33,369 nt of DNA, from contig JASLWR010000030.1 of NCBI GenBank assembly GCA_030740765.1, positions 1 through 33,369 of the forward strand. Direction: 5' to 3'. Shown one piece after another: positions 7,206 to 15,288 of this stretch. Made by a program: the position numbers and the translations under genes. Numbering within the stretch: the first letter of the stretch is position 1; every line of letters begins with the position of its first letter. The notes under the pieces were generated by a model. That model was not told the DNA's origin. It made no database searches and saw only the letters and a program-made list of their open reading frames with translations. Source of the stretch: Thermoplasmatota archaeon. GTDB taxonomy: Archaea > Thermoplasmatota > Penumbrarchaeia > JASLWR01.

Positions 7206-9277
7206 GCGTTCCTGTTTAGCACCTTCTTCTTCACGTAGGGGAGGGCACCACCAGCTTTCAGCATCTCGATCTCTTTATCCGAAACGTCGAGTATTACGGG
7301 AATCTCCGTATTTTTCGATTTATTCCGTAGTACGAGCTGATTGGTCCCACCCATTAAATTATCAAGACCACCCAGATTCAGTTCATCGCCCCCTTCGATT
7401 CCATCATAATCCGATGATTCTGTAAATTCAAGTGGAAGCATCCCCCATTGTATGAGGTTATCCCTGTGAATTCTAGCAACGGATTTAGCGATCACACCGG
7501 CAAGACCCAGCCACATGGGAGCAATGGCAGCATGCTCCCTGGATGAGCCCTGGCCGTAGTTTTCACCACCCACTATGAAGAAGACCCTACGTTTGTGGTC
7601 CGGATTCATCTCCACAGCTCTTTTTACGAAGGTTTCATCAACAGGATTGAACACGAATTCAGCTATGGCAGGTATATTGGATCGTAGTGGCAGTACCTTT
7701 GTACCAGCCATCATTATATCGTCAGTGGTGATATCGTCACCAGTCCTTAAGAGTACCGGGCCGTGGATTTCGGAGGGTAAAGGTTCGTTAACTGGACAGT
7801 CCTTGATGTTCGGGCCTTTTATTACTTTGACATTATCTCTAAGGGATGCATCCACGGGGTAGATAAACATATTCTTCGCCGTAATAAACTTCTCAGGTTC
7901 GTCGAATATATCCGGGTGGATATCGTTTTCAGACAAAGGATCTACTAACTTGCCGCGAACCGCAAAGAGCGCTGCGGAGGGTGCCGACAGAAGAAAACTT
8001 CCAGCGCTCTTCTCCCCTGAGCGCCCAAAAAAGTTACGGTTAAAACTTCGTACTGAGATACCGTTTGTTGGTGGGCATTGCCCCATCCCGATACATGGTC
8101 CGCAGGTAGCTTCCAGCAATCTCGCCCCAGCATCAACGATATGCTCGAGAAGGTTCTCCTTTGCCATCTGAGCGAGTACGTTCTTTGATCCGGGTGAAAC
8201 GGTCATGCCAACGTGGGAGGCAATTGTCTGGCCTTTGAGTATACTTGAAACAGTGGCAAGGGCAAGGTACGAAGCATTCGTGCAGGATCCCACTGATGCT
8301 TGATCGATCTCGAGCTCGCGCTGATACAGTCGCGATACGTGTTCTCTTACTGCTACGTGGACGTTTGCCGGTAGTTTTGCTAATATCTCTTCTATGGGTT
8401 TCCTTTCCACCAGATCACGAATTTTTACGACGTTTCCAGGACTATGCGGAAGTGCTACCATGGGCTCGAGTTCTGAAAGGTCCATCTCGATTATCTCATC
8501 GTAAACAGCATCGTCGTCCGGGATCAAAGGCTGGTATTCTTCCGGGCGGCCCTGTGCACTCAGGAAATGCCTGGTTTGGTGGTCAGAAGGGAATATTGAA
8601 GTGGTGGCACCTAGCTCCGCACCCATGTTTGTTATGGTGGCTCGCTCGGGGACCGTGAGCTTTTCTATTCCGGGGCCGCTGTATTCGAAAACCCTTTTAA
8701 GACCCCCTTTCACCCCAAGCCTTCTCAGCATCTCCAGTATCACGTCCATGGCAGTCACCCATGGCCTTCGAAGTGCACCGGTGAGGTGAACCTTAACAAC
8801 CTTTGGATATTTCAACTCGAATGGCTCTCCAGCCATGGAAGTTGCGATCACTAGGCCGCCCACGCCAATGGCCATGGCTCCCACGCCACCGCCGGTGGTG
8901 GTGTGAGAATCCGATCCCAAAAATATCATTCCCGGTCTGGCGAAGTTCTCGAGATTGACCTGATGCAAAATGCCGTTTCCCGGACGGCTCAGTATCGCCC
9001 CTTTCTTTGCGGCGATAGTACGAAGGAACTGGTGGTCGTCATAGTTCCGAAAATCAGCCTGGAGGGTGTTGTGATCGATGTAAGAAACCACCAGCGGCAT
9101 CTTGACCTCGGGTAGGTCAATAGCCTCGAATTCCAGCCATGCCATTGTCCCGGTGGCATCCTGTGTTATGCACTCGTCAACCTTCACGAAGATAGGATCG
9201 CCAGGAGAATAACTTTCCGTCTTTCTACCAGATACATCATGAGCTTCAAGTATCTTTTGCGTAAGAGTCAGACCCAT
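7202..9277 (-). CDS. acn: Aconitate hydratase
   Basis: This protein of about 691 residues interconverts citrate and isocitrate. The three [4Fe-4S] cysteines are at about 332 (VGSCTNAS) and 392/395 (ATCGPCIGMGQ). Other aconitase segments are SDSHTTTGGGVGAMAIGVGG (about 122-141) and, in the swivel domain, GGENYGQGSSREHAA. The frame extends to a GTG at 9286, but GGGGGTG just before the ATG at 9277 is a proper ribosome site, so I start at MGLTLTQKI. The length is between the 640-residue archaeal/IPMI-like types and the 750-900-residue AcnA/AcnB; it may be the Aquifex-type form. It lies 12 nt after icd and is surely cotranscribed with it, giving consecutive TCA-cycle steps. Confidence 0.93.
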   Translation of the reverse strand: MGLTLTQKILEAHDVSGRKTESYSPGDPIFVKVDECITQDATGTMAWLEFEAIDLPEVKMPLVVSYIDHNTLQADFRNYDDHQFLRTIAAKKGAILSRPGNGILHQVNLENFARPGMIFLGSDSHTTTGGGVGAMAIGVGGLVIATSMAGEPFELKYPKVVKVHLTGALRRPWVTAMDVILEMLRRLGVKGGLKRVFEYSGPGIEKLTVPERATITNMGAELGATTSIFPSDHQTRHFLSAQGRPEEYQPLIPDDDAVYDEIIEMDLSELEPMVALPHSPGNVVKIRDLVERKPIEEILAKLPANVHVAVREHVSRLYQRELEIDQASVGSCTNASYLALATVSSILKGQTIASHVGMTVSPGSKNVLAQMAKENLLEHIVDAGARLLEATCGPCIGMGQCPPTNGISVRSFNRNFFGRSGEKSAGSFLLSAPSAALFAVRGKLVDPLSENDIHPDIFDEPEKFITAKNMFIYPVDASLRDNVKVIKGPNIKDCPVNEPLPSEIHGPVLLRTGDDITTDDIMMAGTKVLPLRSNIPAIAEFVFNPVDETFVKRAVEMNPDHKRRVFFIVGGENYGQGSSREHAAIAPMWLGLAGVIAKSVARIHRDNLIQWGMLPLEFTESSDYDGIEGGDELNLGGLDNLMGGTNQLVLRNKSKNTEIPVILDVSDKEIEMLKAGGALPYVKKKVLNRNA

Positions 9278-9289
9278 ATCTCGCACCCC

Positions 9290-10516
9290 CTAGTCGATCC
9301 CCATTTTTACATTCAATCTCTTCACCACCTCGTCGATGAACTCTTCGGTTAAGACCTTCCTATTGTTTGGGTGGGGTGCAGCAACTAACATTAAATCTCC
9401 GGTCATGATGCCTTCTTCGATGCTTTCCCTTGCCGCCTCTTCGAGCATCTCTGCGAAACTGACCACATCTGGAGTGCCGTCCAGCTCGCCTCTTTTCTTC
9501 AAACAACCGGTCCAGGCGAATATGAGAGCCATGGAGTTCGTTGAAGTCTTTTCCCCCTCCAGATGCTTGTAATAATGCTTCTGGACGGTCCCATGGGCCG
9601 CCTCGTATTCAAAATACCCGTGCGGCGATACAAGCACCGACGTCATCATTGCTAGGCTTCCGTAGGACGAAGCGAGCATGTCTGACATTACGTCGCCATC
9701 ATAATTCTTCAATGCCCAGAGCATTCCGCCCTCGGATTTCATTATTCTTGCCACTGCATCGTCGATGAGGGTGAAAAAATATGTGAGCCCAGCTTCTACG
9801 TACTTCTCTTTCCAGTTCGTCTCAAACTCCTCCTCGAATATATCCCTGAAGGTCACATCATAGATTTTCGATATTGTATCCTTGGTACTGAACCATAGAT
9901 CGACTTTCTGGTCGTACGCGTAGGTGAAGCAGGACTTGGCAAAGCTGCTGATGGATTGGTTTGTGTTGTGTATGCCTTGTAGAATACCGGGACCGCTAAA
10001 ATCCATTATAGTCTTTCTGATAGCTTCCCCACCGCCTTCCGGAGTGAACACGATCTCTCCTTTGCCAGGTCCTTCCACCCGGATCTCCTGGTTTTTATAC
10101 ACATCACCATATGCATGTCTTCCGATATGAATGGGTTTTTTCCATTTTCTTACGAATGGGGGAATATTATTCACAAGAATCGGTGCCCTGAATACAGTCC
10201 CATCGAGCATTCCCCGGATTGTGCCATTAGGGCTTCTCCACTGTTTCTTCAGGTCATATTCCTTTACCCTTGCTGCATTGGGGGTGATCGTTGCACATTT
10301 GACGCCTACCTTGTGTTTCTTTATAGCGTTTGCCGCGTCAACTGTTACCCGGTCATCGGTGTCATCTCTCTTCTTCAGACCCAGATCATAATACTCGGTT
10401 GTCACATCCAGATATGGAAAAAGGAGGCGTTCCTTGACCATTTGCCACATGATACGAGTCATCTCATCTCCGTCAATCTCCACAATTGTATTTTCCACTT
10501 TTATCTTGTCAGACAA
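9290..10516 (-). CDS. icd: Isocitrate dehydrogenase (NADP type, eukaryote-like subfamily)
   Basis: The 408-residue enzyme oxidises isocitrate to 2-oxoglutarate. [14 protein letters not shown] (residues 12-25), [19 protein letters not shown], and the C-terminal [19 protein letters not shown] and [11 protein letters not shown] segments match the subfamily containing eukaryotic cytosolic and mitochondrial NADP-IDH rather than the E. coli-like form. It starts with TTG at 10516, 8 nt after a GGAGGT site; the nearer ATG is followed at once by a stop. A TATA-like box (TTATTTATAG, about 10573-10582) would start the icd-acn transcript near 10548. The gene diverges from a duplicated winged-helix regulator that might control it. 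NADP preference is inferred from the subfamily. Confidence 0.93.
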   Translation of the reverse strand: MSDKIKVENTIVEIDGDEMTRIMWQMVKERLLFPYLDVTTEYYDLGLKKRDDTDDRVTVDAANAIKKHKVGVKCATITPNAARVKEYDLKKQWRSPNGTIRGMLDGTVFRAPILVNNIPPFVRKWKKPIHIGRHAYGDVYKNQEIRVEGPGKGEIVFTPEGGGEAIRKTIMDFSGPGILQGIHNTNQSISSFAKSCFTYAYDQKVDLWFSTKDTISKIYDVTFRDIFEEEFETNWKEKYVEAGLTYFFTLIDDAVARIMKSEGGMLWALKNYDGDVMSDMLASSYGSLAMMTSVLVSPHGYFEYEAAHGTVQKHYYKHLEGEKTSTNSMALIFAWTGCLKKRGELDGTPDVVSFAEMLEEAARESIEEGIMTGDLMLVAAPHPNNRKVLTEEFIDEVVKRLNVKMGID

Positions 10517-10762
10517 TTACATACCTCCAAAAGCATCTATACGAAAGAACTGGTAAACAAAATTTATCCCCCCTATAAATAATTTTTCTTCTTAGAGACT
10601 TTGTAAGTTACCTAAAAAACGGAATCGTTGAACGGGAGCAATAATATTGAGCATATTTCATTCTTTTTTCTTAAACATGTCCAAAATAAATGATTAGATT
10701 TAGATTAATGTTGAATTTTAAGGAAAATTTTATCATCAAGCTAGTTAATAAAGGTATTTGAT
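10517..10762. promoter_or_regulatory. Divergent promoter region between icd-acn and the duplicated regulator
   Basis: This 246-nt AT-rich spacer has a TATA-like box for icd (minus, about 10573-10582) and one for the regulator (plus, GAAAATTTTATC, about 10723-10735, 28-40 nt before its ATG). No long palindrome stands out. The divergent layout makes regulation of the TCA genes by the neighbouring protein possible, but this is inference. Confidence 0.5.
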
Positions 10763-11860
10763 ATGGTCGAATTTCTATCAACAAACGAAAAAAAGGTCCT
10801 TTACGGTCTTGTAAGTCTTCCCAGAATGACTGACAAGGAGATCGCGCGAGCACTAGATATCAAATACTCCACCTTCAATACCGTACGTCAGCGATTGTAC
10901 GAACGTGGAATGTTCACTCCATTGAAGATACCGGACCTTCATCGCTTGGGATGCGAGATGATGGCTGTGGTCTATACGAGTTTCAATCCAATCATATCTG
11001 TGGAGGAGAGGGTTGAAAAAACTCGTGGGAATATTGAGATTTTTGACGAGATGGTTCTATCGGTTGGTGAGATCCACCGTGGGTTTTCCATATCTTTTTC
11101 TGAAGATTATACGAATCTCTGTCGGATAAATGATATTCGGATGAAATTTTTTGGTGAGAACAACCTTCTCGAGGATGAACATCCCAATGAAGTACTTTTC
11201 CCTTTTAAATTATCCACCATTTCCAGGTTTTTCGATTATTCCCAGTTTCTCAGGGTTCATTTCAAGATGGATCGGATACTTGAAGACATTCCGAAAAACA
11301 GCCCAATATTCCAGGTCACAAAAGTGGCAGACATGTTCAAGTATGACCAGGAAGTCAAGTTAACCACTGCCGAAAAGAAAGTTCTACTGGCTGCACTGAA
11401 GAATCCAGCATATAACTACGCCAAGATAGCGGAAGAAACGAAAATGTCACGTCATACGGTTTCAGCAGCTCATCGGAAACTGGAGATGAATGGCCTTATA
11501 ACTCCTATAAACCTTATCGATGTTAAGAAGCTCGGGATCGAGATAATAACTCTTTCCCATACCCGATTATCTCCAAAATCGGGCAATGTCCGTAAGATGG
11601 TGGAAGAGGAGATAGAAAAATCCCCCTACGTCGTTTTCATGGCTACCAGAGAGTTCGAGATAGTGAGCATATCAGTCTACAAGAACTTCGATTATTTTAA
11701 ATCCGAAAAATGGCGGATACTCAAGTTGCTGAAGGAGAACGGAATTAGTGGGGAAACACAGATAAACAGGCTTTTTTCATTAAATAAACTGGTCACCATA
11801 AAAAAGATTAGCTTTGCCCCTCTCGTTGAAAAGCTTCTAGGAATGGGTACTCAGAGCTGA
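10763..11860 (+). CDS. Internally duplicated helix-turn-helix regulator
   Basis: The 365-residue protein is two copies of the same unit. Residues 6-76 (STNEKKVLYGLVSLPRMTDK..., ...KIPDLHRLGCEMMAVVYTSF) align with 200-271 (TTAEKKVLLAALKNPAYNYA..., ...LIDVKKLGIEIITLSHTRLS). Each has an Lrp/AsnC-like HTH (EIARALDIKYSTFNTVRQRL; KIAEETKMSRHTVSAAHRKL) followed by an alpha/beta sensor-like part. The halves after the HTHs are also alignable, so the whole gene arose by tandem duplication. A cytoplasmic DNA-binding role is likely; the ligand is unknown. AAAGGT lies just before the ATG. It diverges from icd-acn and is 112 nt upstream of the tRNA. Confidence 0.8.
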   Translation: MVEFLSTNEKKVLYGLVSLPRMTDKEIARALDIKYSTFNTVRQRLYERGMFTPLKIPDLHRLGCEMMAVVYTSFNPIISVEERVEKTRGNIEIFDEMVLSVGEIHRGFSISFSEDYTNLCRINDIRMKFFGENNLLEDEHPNEVLFPFKLSTISRFFDYSQFLRVHFKMDRILEDIPKNSPIFQVTKVADMFKYDQEVKLTTAEKKVLLAALKNPAYNYAKIAEETKMSRHTVSAAHRKLEMNGLITPINLIDVKKLGIEIITLSHTRLSPKSGNVRKMVEEEIEKSPYVVFMATREFEIVSISVYKNFDYFKSEKWRILKLLKENGISGETQINRLFSLNKLVTIKKISFAPLVEKLLGMGTQS

Positions 11861-11936
11861 ACATACGCTCGCCATCGATAATATAGCCATATTCTTAGAT
11901 AACTGCACCCCAGCGTGAACAAACTTCTTTACGGAA

Positions 11937-11946
11937 TATTTATAAG
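11937..11946 (+). promoter_or_regulatory. TATA box of tRNA-Thr
   Basis: GGAATATTTATAAG ends about 25 nt before the first base of the tRNA, the usual archaeal distance for a transcript that starts at or just before the mature 5' end. Confidence 0.65.
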
Positions 11947-11972
11947 AAATAATTTCTATTATCCGCGGACAT

Positions 11973-12045
11973 GCCACCATAGCTCAGCAGGTGGAGCAGC
12001 TGACTTGTAATCAGCAGGTCGGGGGTTCGAATCCCTCTGGTGGCT
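11973..12045 (+). tRNA. tRNA-Thr (anticodon TGT)
   Basis: A full cloverleaf can be drawn. The acceptor GCCACCA pairs with TGGTGGC, the D arm is GCTC/GGAGC-like, the anticodon stem GCTGA/TCAGC encloses loop CTTGTAA with anticodon TGT, and the T arm GGGGG-TTCGAAT-CCCTC is standard. The discriminator base is T and no CCA is encoded. There is no intron. A recombinase gene begins 61 nt downstream, so the 3' half is a possible integration site, although I find no second copy of it in the window. Confidence 0.96.
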
Positions 12046-12106
12046 CTTACTTTACAATACGAAGCCAACAAATTTATACTTTGAAGGCCATTAGCCAGAT
12101 GGTACT

Positions 12107-13339
12107 ATGACCTTGTTTTTATATTCGCATCGTATTGATAGAGCTATCGAAGGGCTTCGAAATAGCCCTCAAATCTCGTTCCAAAACAAGGAGACGTTGT
12201 TGGAATATTATAGGCATTTGCAGCTGAATGATTATTCTCCTGCGAGGATCTATAAAATACTTGTTCATTTAAAGAAAACCGCTGAAAATATCGATTTCGA
12301 CTTTAAAAACGGGACCCGGGGAGATATTGAGAATTTTGTAATGTGGTTGAAGGATCGAAAAGATATCGGCGATACGACACGAGTTGACTATAAAACAGTG
12401 ATGAAGACTTTTTACAAATGGATCAACGGCGGAGACAGATATCCCGAATGCGTAGAATGGATGAAGGTGAGCCACCGCAACTCGAAAAAAAAACTACCTG
12501 AGGCAATGTATACCGAGGAAGACGTCAAAAAATTAATCGAGTGCGCGGCAAGCCTTCGGGATAAAGCTTTTATCGCAATAATCTGGGAGACCGGAGCCCG
12601 AGTAGGGGAGGTCGACAGCATGAAGGTGGGCGATCTTGAAGAGCACAAATACGGACTTAAAATTATTGTGAACGGAAAGACCGGTCCCCGCCAGATACCT
12701 CTTATTTCCTCTGTTCCTCATATCAACCAGTGGTTGAATGCGCATCCGGATGGAAGAAGCCCCTTGGCCCCGCTGTGGGTCAATGTCGGAACCAGAGGAA
12801 CAGGCAAGAAGACCGGTTACAGAGCGCTTACGAATGCTATCGGCAAAGCGATGGCAAGGTCTGGGATTGAAAAGCCGGTAAACCCCCATCATTTTCGGCA
12901 TAGCCGGGCAACCTACCTGGCCAATAAATTTACGGAGGCCCAGCTCTGTGAATGGTTCGGCTGGGTGCAGGGAAGCGATATACCGGCTAGATACGTCCAC
13001 CTGTCGGGCAGGGAGATAGACGCGGCGTACGGGAGAATGCACGGGATCAAGGACGAAGAGGAACCGACGATTTCAAAGCTCACCCCCACCAATTGCCCTC
13101 GGTGCGATAAAAGCATTCCACCGGACGCCCAGTTCTGCTACATGTGCGGGATGGCATTGACAGTGGAGGCGGTCAGGGATATCGAGGAGAAGGAGCGGGA
13201 GCTTGCTGTTGATTTTTCAAGCGCGGCCAAAGAGGACCCCAAGATATTGGATGACATGCAGAAGTTTGCAGGCATGTTAAGACTGATTGAAGAGAATCCT
13301 GATCTTCTCGAAACAGTTAAGCAATTAATGAACAAATAA
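12107..13339 (+). CDS. Tyrosine recombinase/integrase with C-terminal zinc ribbon
   Basis: The 410-residue recombinase has a SAM-like N-terminal core-binding domain (about 25-125) and a catalytic domain with Arg 165 (ETGARVGEV), Lys 191 (NGKTG), HHFRH (261-265, giving the H-x-x-R pair), Trp 286 in the usual His/Trp position (WFGW) and nucleophile Tyr 296 (ARYVHLS). It then carries a zinc ribbon, C330-x2-C333 and C344-x2-C347, and a helical tail. The AAATTTATAC box about 30 nt before the ATG suggests a leaderless message. The catalytic set looks complete, so it may be active. Its position directly after tRNA-Thr points to an integrated element or its remnant. No replication or capsid gene accompanies it. 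Confidence 0.9.
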   Translation: MTLFLYSHRIDRAIEGLRNSPQISFQNKETLLEYYRHLQLNDYSPARIYKILVHLKKTAENIDFDFKNGTRGDIENFVMWLKDRKDIGDTTRVDYKTVMKTFYKWINGGDRYPECVEWMKVSHRNSKKKLPEAMYTEEDVKKLIECAASLRDKAFIAIIWETGARVGEVDSMKVGDLEEHKYGLKIIVNGKTGPRQIPLISSVPHINQWLNAHPDGRSPLAPLWVNVGTRGTGKKTGYRALTNAIGKAMARSGIEKPVNPHHFRHSRATYLANKFTEAQLCEWFGWVQGSDIPARYVHLSGREIDAAYGRMHGIKDEEEPTISKLTPTNCPRCDKSIPPDAQFCYMCGMALTVEAVRDIEEKERELAVDFSSAAKEDPKILDDMQKFAGMLRLIEENPDLLETVKQLMNK

Positions 13340-13523
13340 TTTTTCAGAACTCCTCACTCTGATTTTCAGTTCTTAAAATAACGAAATAGTATCGAATTCA
13401 ATATTAATATGGTGCTTTGTGGGGAAGACTCCACTTATTGAGGTATTTTATTGATATATCCATTCTAAATAAGTTAAAATGGCATAGTAAGATTTAAATA
13501 TCCGATTATTGCATGTATATTTT

Positions 13524-13697
13524 ATGGGATCTCTTTCCGTTGAAGATTATTATCTCGAGAACAAAGATTGGCTGATTTACCTATCGGAGGGACGTAATTC
13601 GATACTGAAGGCTATGAGCAGATCGATAATAGAAAAAGCGGAAAACGAGATATCTACTCGAAGGATTTCAGGTGAAACAAATGGCTGTAATCAGTAA
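13524..13697 (+). CDS. Hypothetical protein, 57 aa
   Basis: A short hydrophilic protein beginning MGSLSVEDYYLENKDW, with a helical middle (NSILKAMSRSIIEKAENEI). I start it at the ATG 13524, which lies 25-30 nt after a TTTAAATATCC TATA-like box, so a leaderless transcript is plausible; an in-frame TTG at 13509 is less likely. Its 3' end overlaps the next ORF by 17 nt, so the two are probably translated together. No family is recognised. It lies in a region that looks decayed, so it may be a gene fragment. Confidence 0.4.
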   Translation: MGSLSVEDYYLENKDWLIYLSEGRNSILKAMSRSIIEKAENEISTRRISGETNGCNQ

Positions 13698-13989
13698 GAA
13701 AGAGGTGGATTCCTTGAGAAAAGTGGCTCTATTTGGAACTAGTTTTGTCACTCGATCTATGGCCCTCGCATTGCTGAAATGGTCATACGATTCATCTAAA
13801 AAAAAAATTAACGGGAAAGTAATTCGGGAATCAGAAAAAGTAAAGCGAAGCCCTAATAATTCCGATCCCATCGTTCGCTTCGCTCACTTCGGAGCAAGCT
13901 CCGGGGCATTACGGAATTATTTCCCTTCGGGACCGGACTATCGCAAAGAATTGAATCTCGGAACAAGCTCCGGGGTATTAGACCCATGA
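13681..13989 (+). CDS. Hypothetical protein, 102 aa, C-terminal half derived from a repeat
   Basis: The ATG at 13681 follows AGGTGA with 5-nt spacing. Residues 1-58 (MAVISKKEVDSLRKVALFGT, then ALALLKWSYDSSKKK) look like ordinary coding sequence. From about residue 59 the reading frame runs through GC-rich palindromic repeats and gives low-complexity peptide containing GASSGAL and later GTSSGVL. The likely picture is a gene whose 3' part was replaced by a repeat insertion. The N-terminal helix with alternating Ala/Leu has a faint look of CheC-type proteins, but I would not assign it. Confidence 0.35.
   Translation: MAVISKKEVDSLRKVALFGTSFVTRSMALALLKWSYDSSKKKINGKVIRESEKVKRSPNNSDPIVRFAHFGASSGALRNYFPSGPDYRKELNLGTSSGVLDP
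13855..13980 (+). repeat. GC-rich palindromic repeat cluster
   Basis: Two near-identical 21-nt units occur at 13891-13911 (GGAGCAAGCTCCGGGGCATTA) and 13960-13980, where the same unit has A for G at position 4 and T for C at position 17, with start points 69 nt apart. The first contains a perfect hairpin, GGAGC-AA-GCTCC. It also lies inside a 10-bp perfect inverted repeat, AATAATTCCG (13855-13864) and CGGAATTATT (13912-13921). The composition differs sharply from the AT-rich flanks. It could be a small non-autonomous mobile repeat that broke the genes on both sides. Confidence 0.65.
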
Positions 13990-14056
13990 AGGAATAAATT
14001 TCGAAAGTACCGAAGGGGAAGGGACCACCTTTTTCATCAGGCTTCCCGTTGAATGA
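13985..14056 (+). pseudogene. C-terminal remnant of a sensor histidine kinase
   Basis: Twenty-three codons ending at TGA 14054-14056 read HEGINFESTEGEGTTFFIRL followed by PVE. This matches the last G-box and closing strand of a histidine-kinase ATPase domain (the usual pattern is G-I-x-x-E-S-x-x-G-x-G-T-T-F-x-I-x-L-P). There is an in-frame stop just upstream and repeat DNA before that, so the rest of the kinase has been lost. The frame continues, after the stop and one codon, into the Ser/Thr-kinase ORF. Confidence 0.75.
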
Positions 14057-14059
14057 ACC

Positions 14060-14728
14060 ATGGCGGAGTTCAAGGCAGATGCCAAGGAATGGAAGGGCCT
14101 CGAACACGAAAACATAGTGAGATTATCCTCAAGCGGATTCGGGCCTGCGCCATATATCGCCATGGAAAATGTCAATGGCGGGGATCTCAATGACCTCATG
14201 AAGAACCATAACTTTTCCATGGATGAAGTGATCAACATCATTGGACAGCTCCTGCAGGGATTGTCCTATGCACACAATAAAGAAGTGATACACAAGGACC
14301 TCAAACCCGAGAACATCCTTTTTGACGAGAAGGGAATCGCTAAGATATCGGACTGGTGTCTCGATAATTTCCTCATATCCTTGAATCCTAAAAAGATCCT
14401 GGGGAATAAAAGAAGGCTTGCATACTGCGCGCCAGAGCAGCTTCGACCAAAGGAATTCGGTAAACCCGGAAAATCCACCGACGTTTTTCGGCTTGGAGTA
14501 ATATTCTACGAAATATTGACAAAAAAGAAACCATTCTACGATGAAGACCCCGCAAGGATACGCAGCATGATCACCGACGAGGAGCCACCACCCCCCAGCA
14601 GTTTGAATCCTGAGGTCCCACCCGAACTAGATTATATTATAATGCACGCGCTCGAAAAGCAAAAAAAGATAAGGTGGAAAAGCGCGGAGGAAATGTATGA
14701 AAAACTGGCTGAGCTGATGAAAGACTAA
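14060..14728 (+). CDS. Ser/Thr protein kinase lacking the N-lobe start (probably inactive or a fragment)
   Basis: The 222-residue ORF begins inside helix C of a eukaryotic-like kinase (KADAKEWKGLEHENIVRL, 5-22). The glycine-rich loop and the VAIK lysine, normally about 40 residues upstream, are absent. The rest is present: hinge YIAMENVNGGDL (32-43), catalytic loop HKDLKPEN (78-85), a metal loop altered from DFG to DWC (98-100), APE at 124-126, and the C-lobe helices. There is no ribosome site before the ATG, and the sequence directly upstream is a histidine-kinase remnant. The protein therefore probably cannot bind ATP normally. It ends 2 nt from a convergent secreted-protein gene. Confidence 0.8.
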   Translation: MAEFKADAKEWKGLEHENIVRLSSSGFGPAPYIAMENVNGGDLNDLMKNHNFSMDEVINIIGQLLQGLSYAHNKEVIHKDLKPENILFDEKGIAKISDWCLDNFLISLNPKKILGNKRRLAYCAPEQLRPKEFGKPGKSTDVFRLGVIFYEILTKKKPFYDEDPARIRSMITDEEPPPPSSLNPEVPPELDYIIMHALEKQKKIRWKSAEEMYEKLAELMKD

Positions 14729-14730
14729 TT

Positions 14731-15273
14731 TTATTTTTTCCGGAAGAAAACTCCCAATAATATTACGGACCCGATAACCATAACTATTTCAAACCCGGGC
14801 GAGTCCTCATCATCATTCTCGTCGGTGTCGTTTTCAGGTGGAATATCATCATTACTAGTGCTGTCGTCGTCATCCGTCTCGTTATCTTCATATCCCGGAA
14901 GACCCTTGAGCTTTGCGTAATCGTTCTGCTGGGACTCACCCCCACTGTTCTCCGCCACTAACCAGTACTGATAGTACTCGTAACTCCCTTCGAACTCGGA
15001 GTAAGTTCCCATGTACTGGCCCGATCCCACGGATTCCATTTCGACATAGACCGGAATTAAACAGGCAGTATCGGTGCAGGGCTGTATTGCAAGGAGCACT
15101 TCAGTGATGTCCTCGCCGGTTACCGCCACTGTAACGGTCAGCTCAGCATCCTCCGGAGTATCACCATTTATCTTTATATCGGGAGTACCAATGCTAGGTT
15201 TCTCAGCGATGGCGGTGGCCGGAACGGCCAAGAAGAAGATCGCAAGAATGCATGTCATTAACAGATATCTCAT
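14731..15273 (-). CDS. Secreted protein with PGF-type C-terminal sorting tail
   Basis: The 180-residue protein has a signal peptide (MRYLLMTCILAIFFLAVPAT, cleavage near AIA), a beta-rich domain of about 100 residues with two Cys (PCTDTACLIP) that resembles an immunoglobulin-like fold, and an Asp/Asn/Glu-rich linker. The end is SPGFEIVMVIGSVILLGVFF plus RKK. That tail is the tripartite pattern recognised by archaeosortase, so the mature protein is expected to be processed and anchored at the cell surface. AAGGTGA precedes the ATG. It is 15 nt downstream of the pilin-like gene and in the same operon. Confidence 0.8.
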   Translation of the reverse strand: MRYLLMTCILAIFFLAVPATAIAEKPSIGTPDIKINGDTPEDAELTVTVAVTGEDITEVLLAIQPCTDTACLIPVYVEMESVGSGQYMGTYSEFEGSYEYYQYWLVAENSGGESQQNDYAKLKGLPGYEDNETDDDDSTSNDDIPPENDTDENDDEDSPGFEIVMVIGSVILLGVFFRKK

Positions 15274-15288
15274 ATATGTTCACCTTTT

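Noticed and set aside
12000..14000. CRISPR array among the repeats near 13900
   Set aside because: There are only two imperfect repeat units with start points 69 nt apart, and no cas genes nearby.
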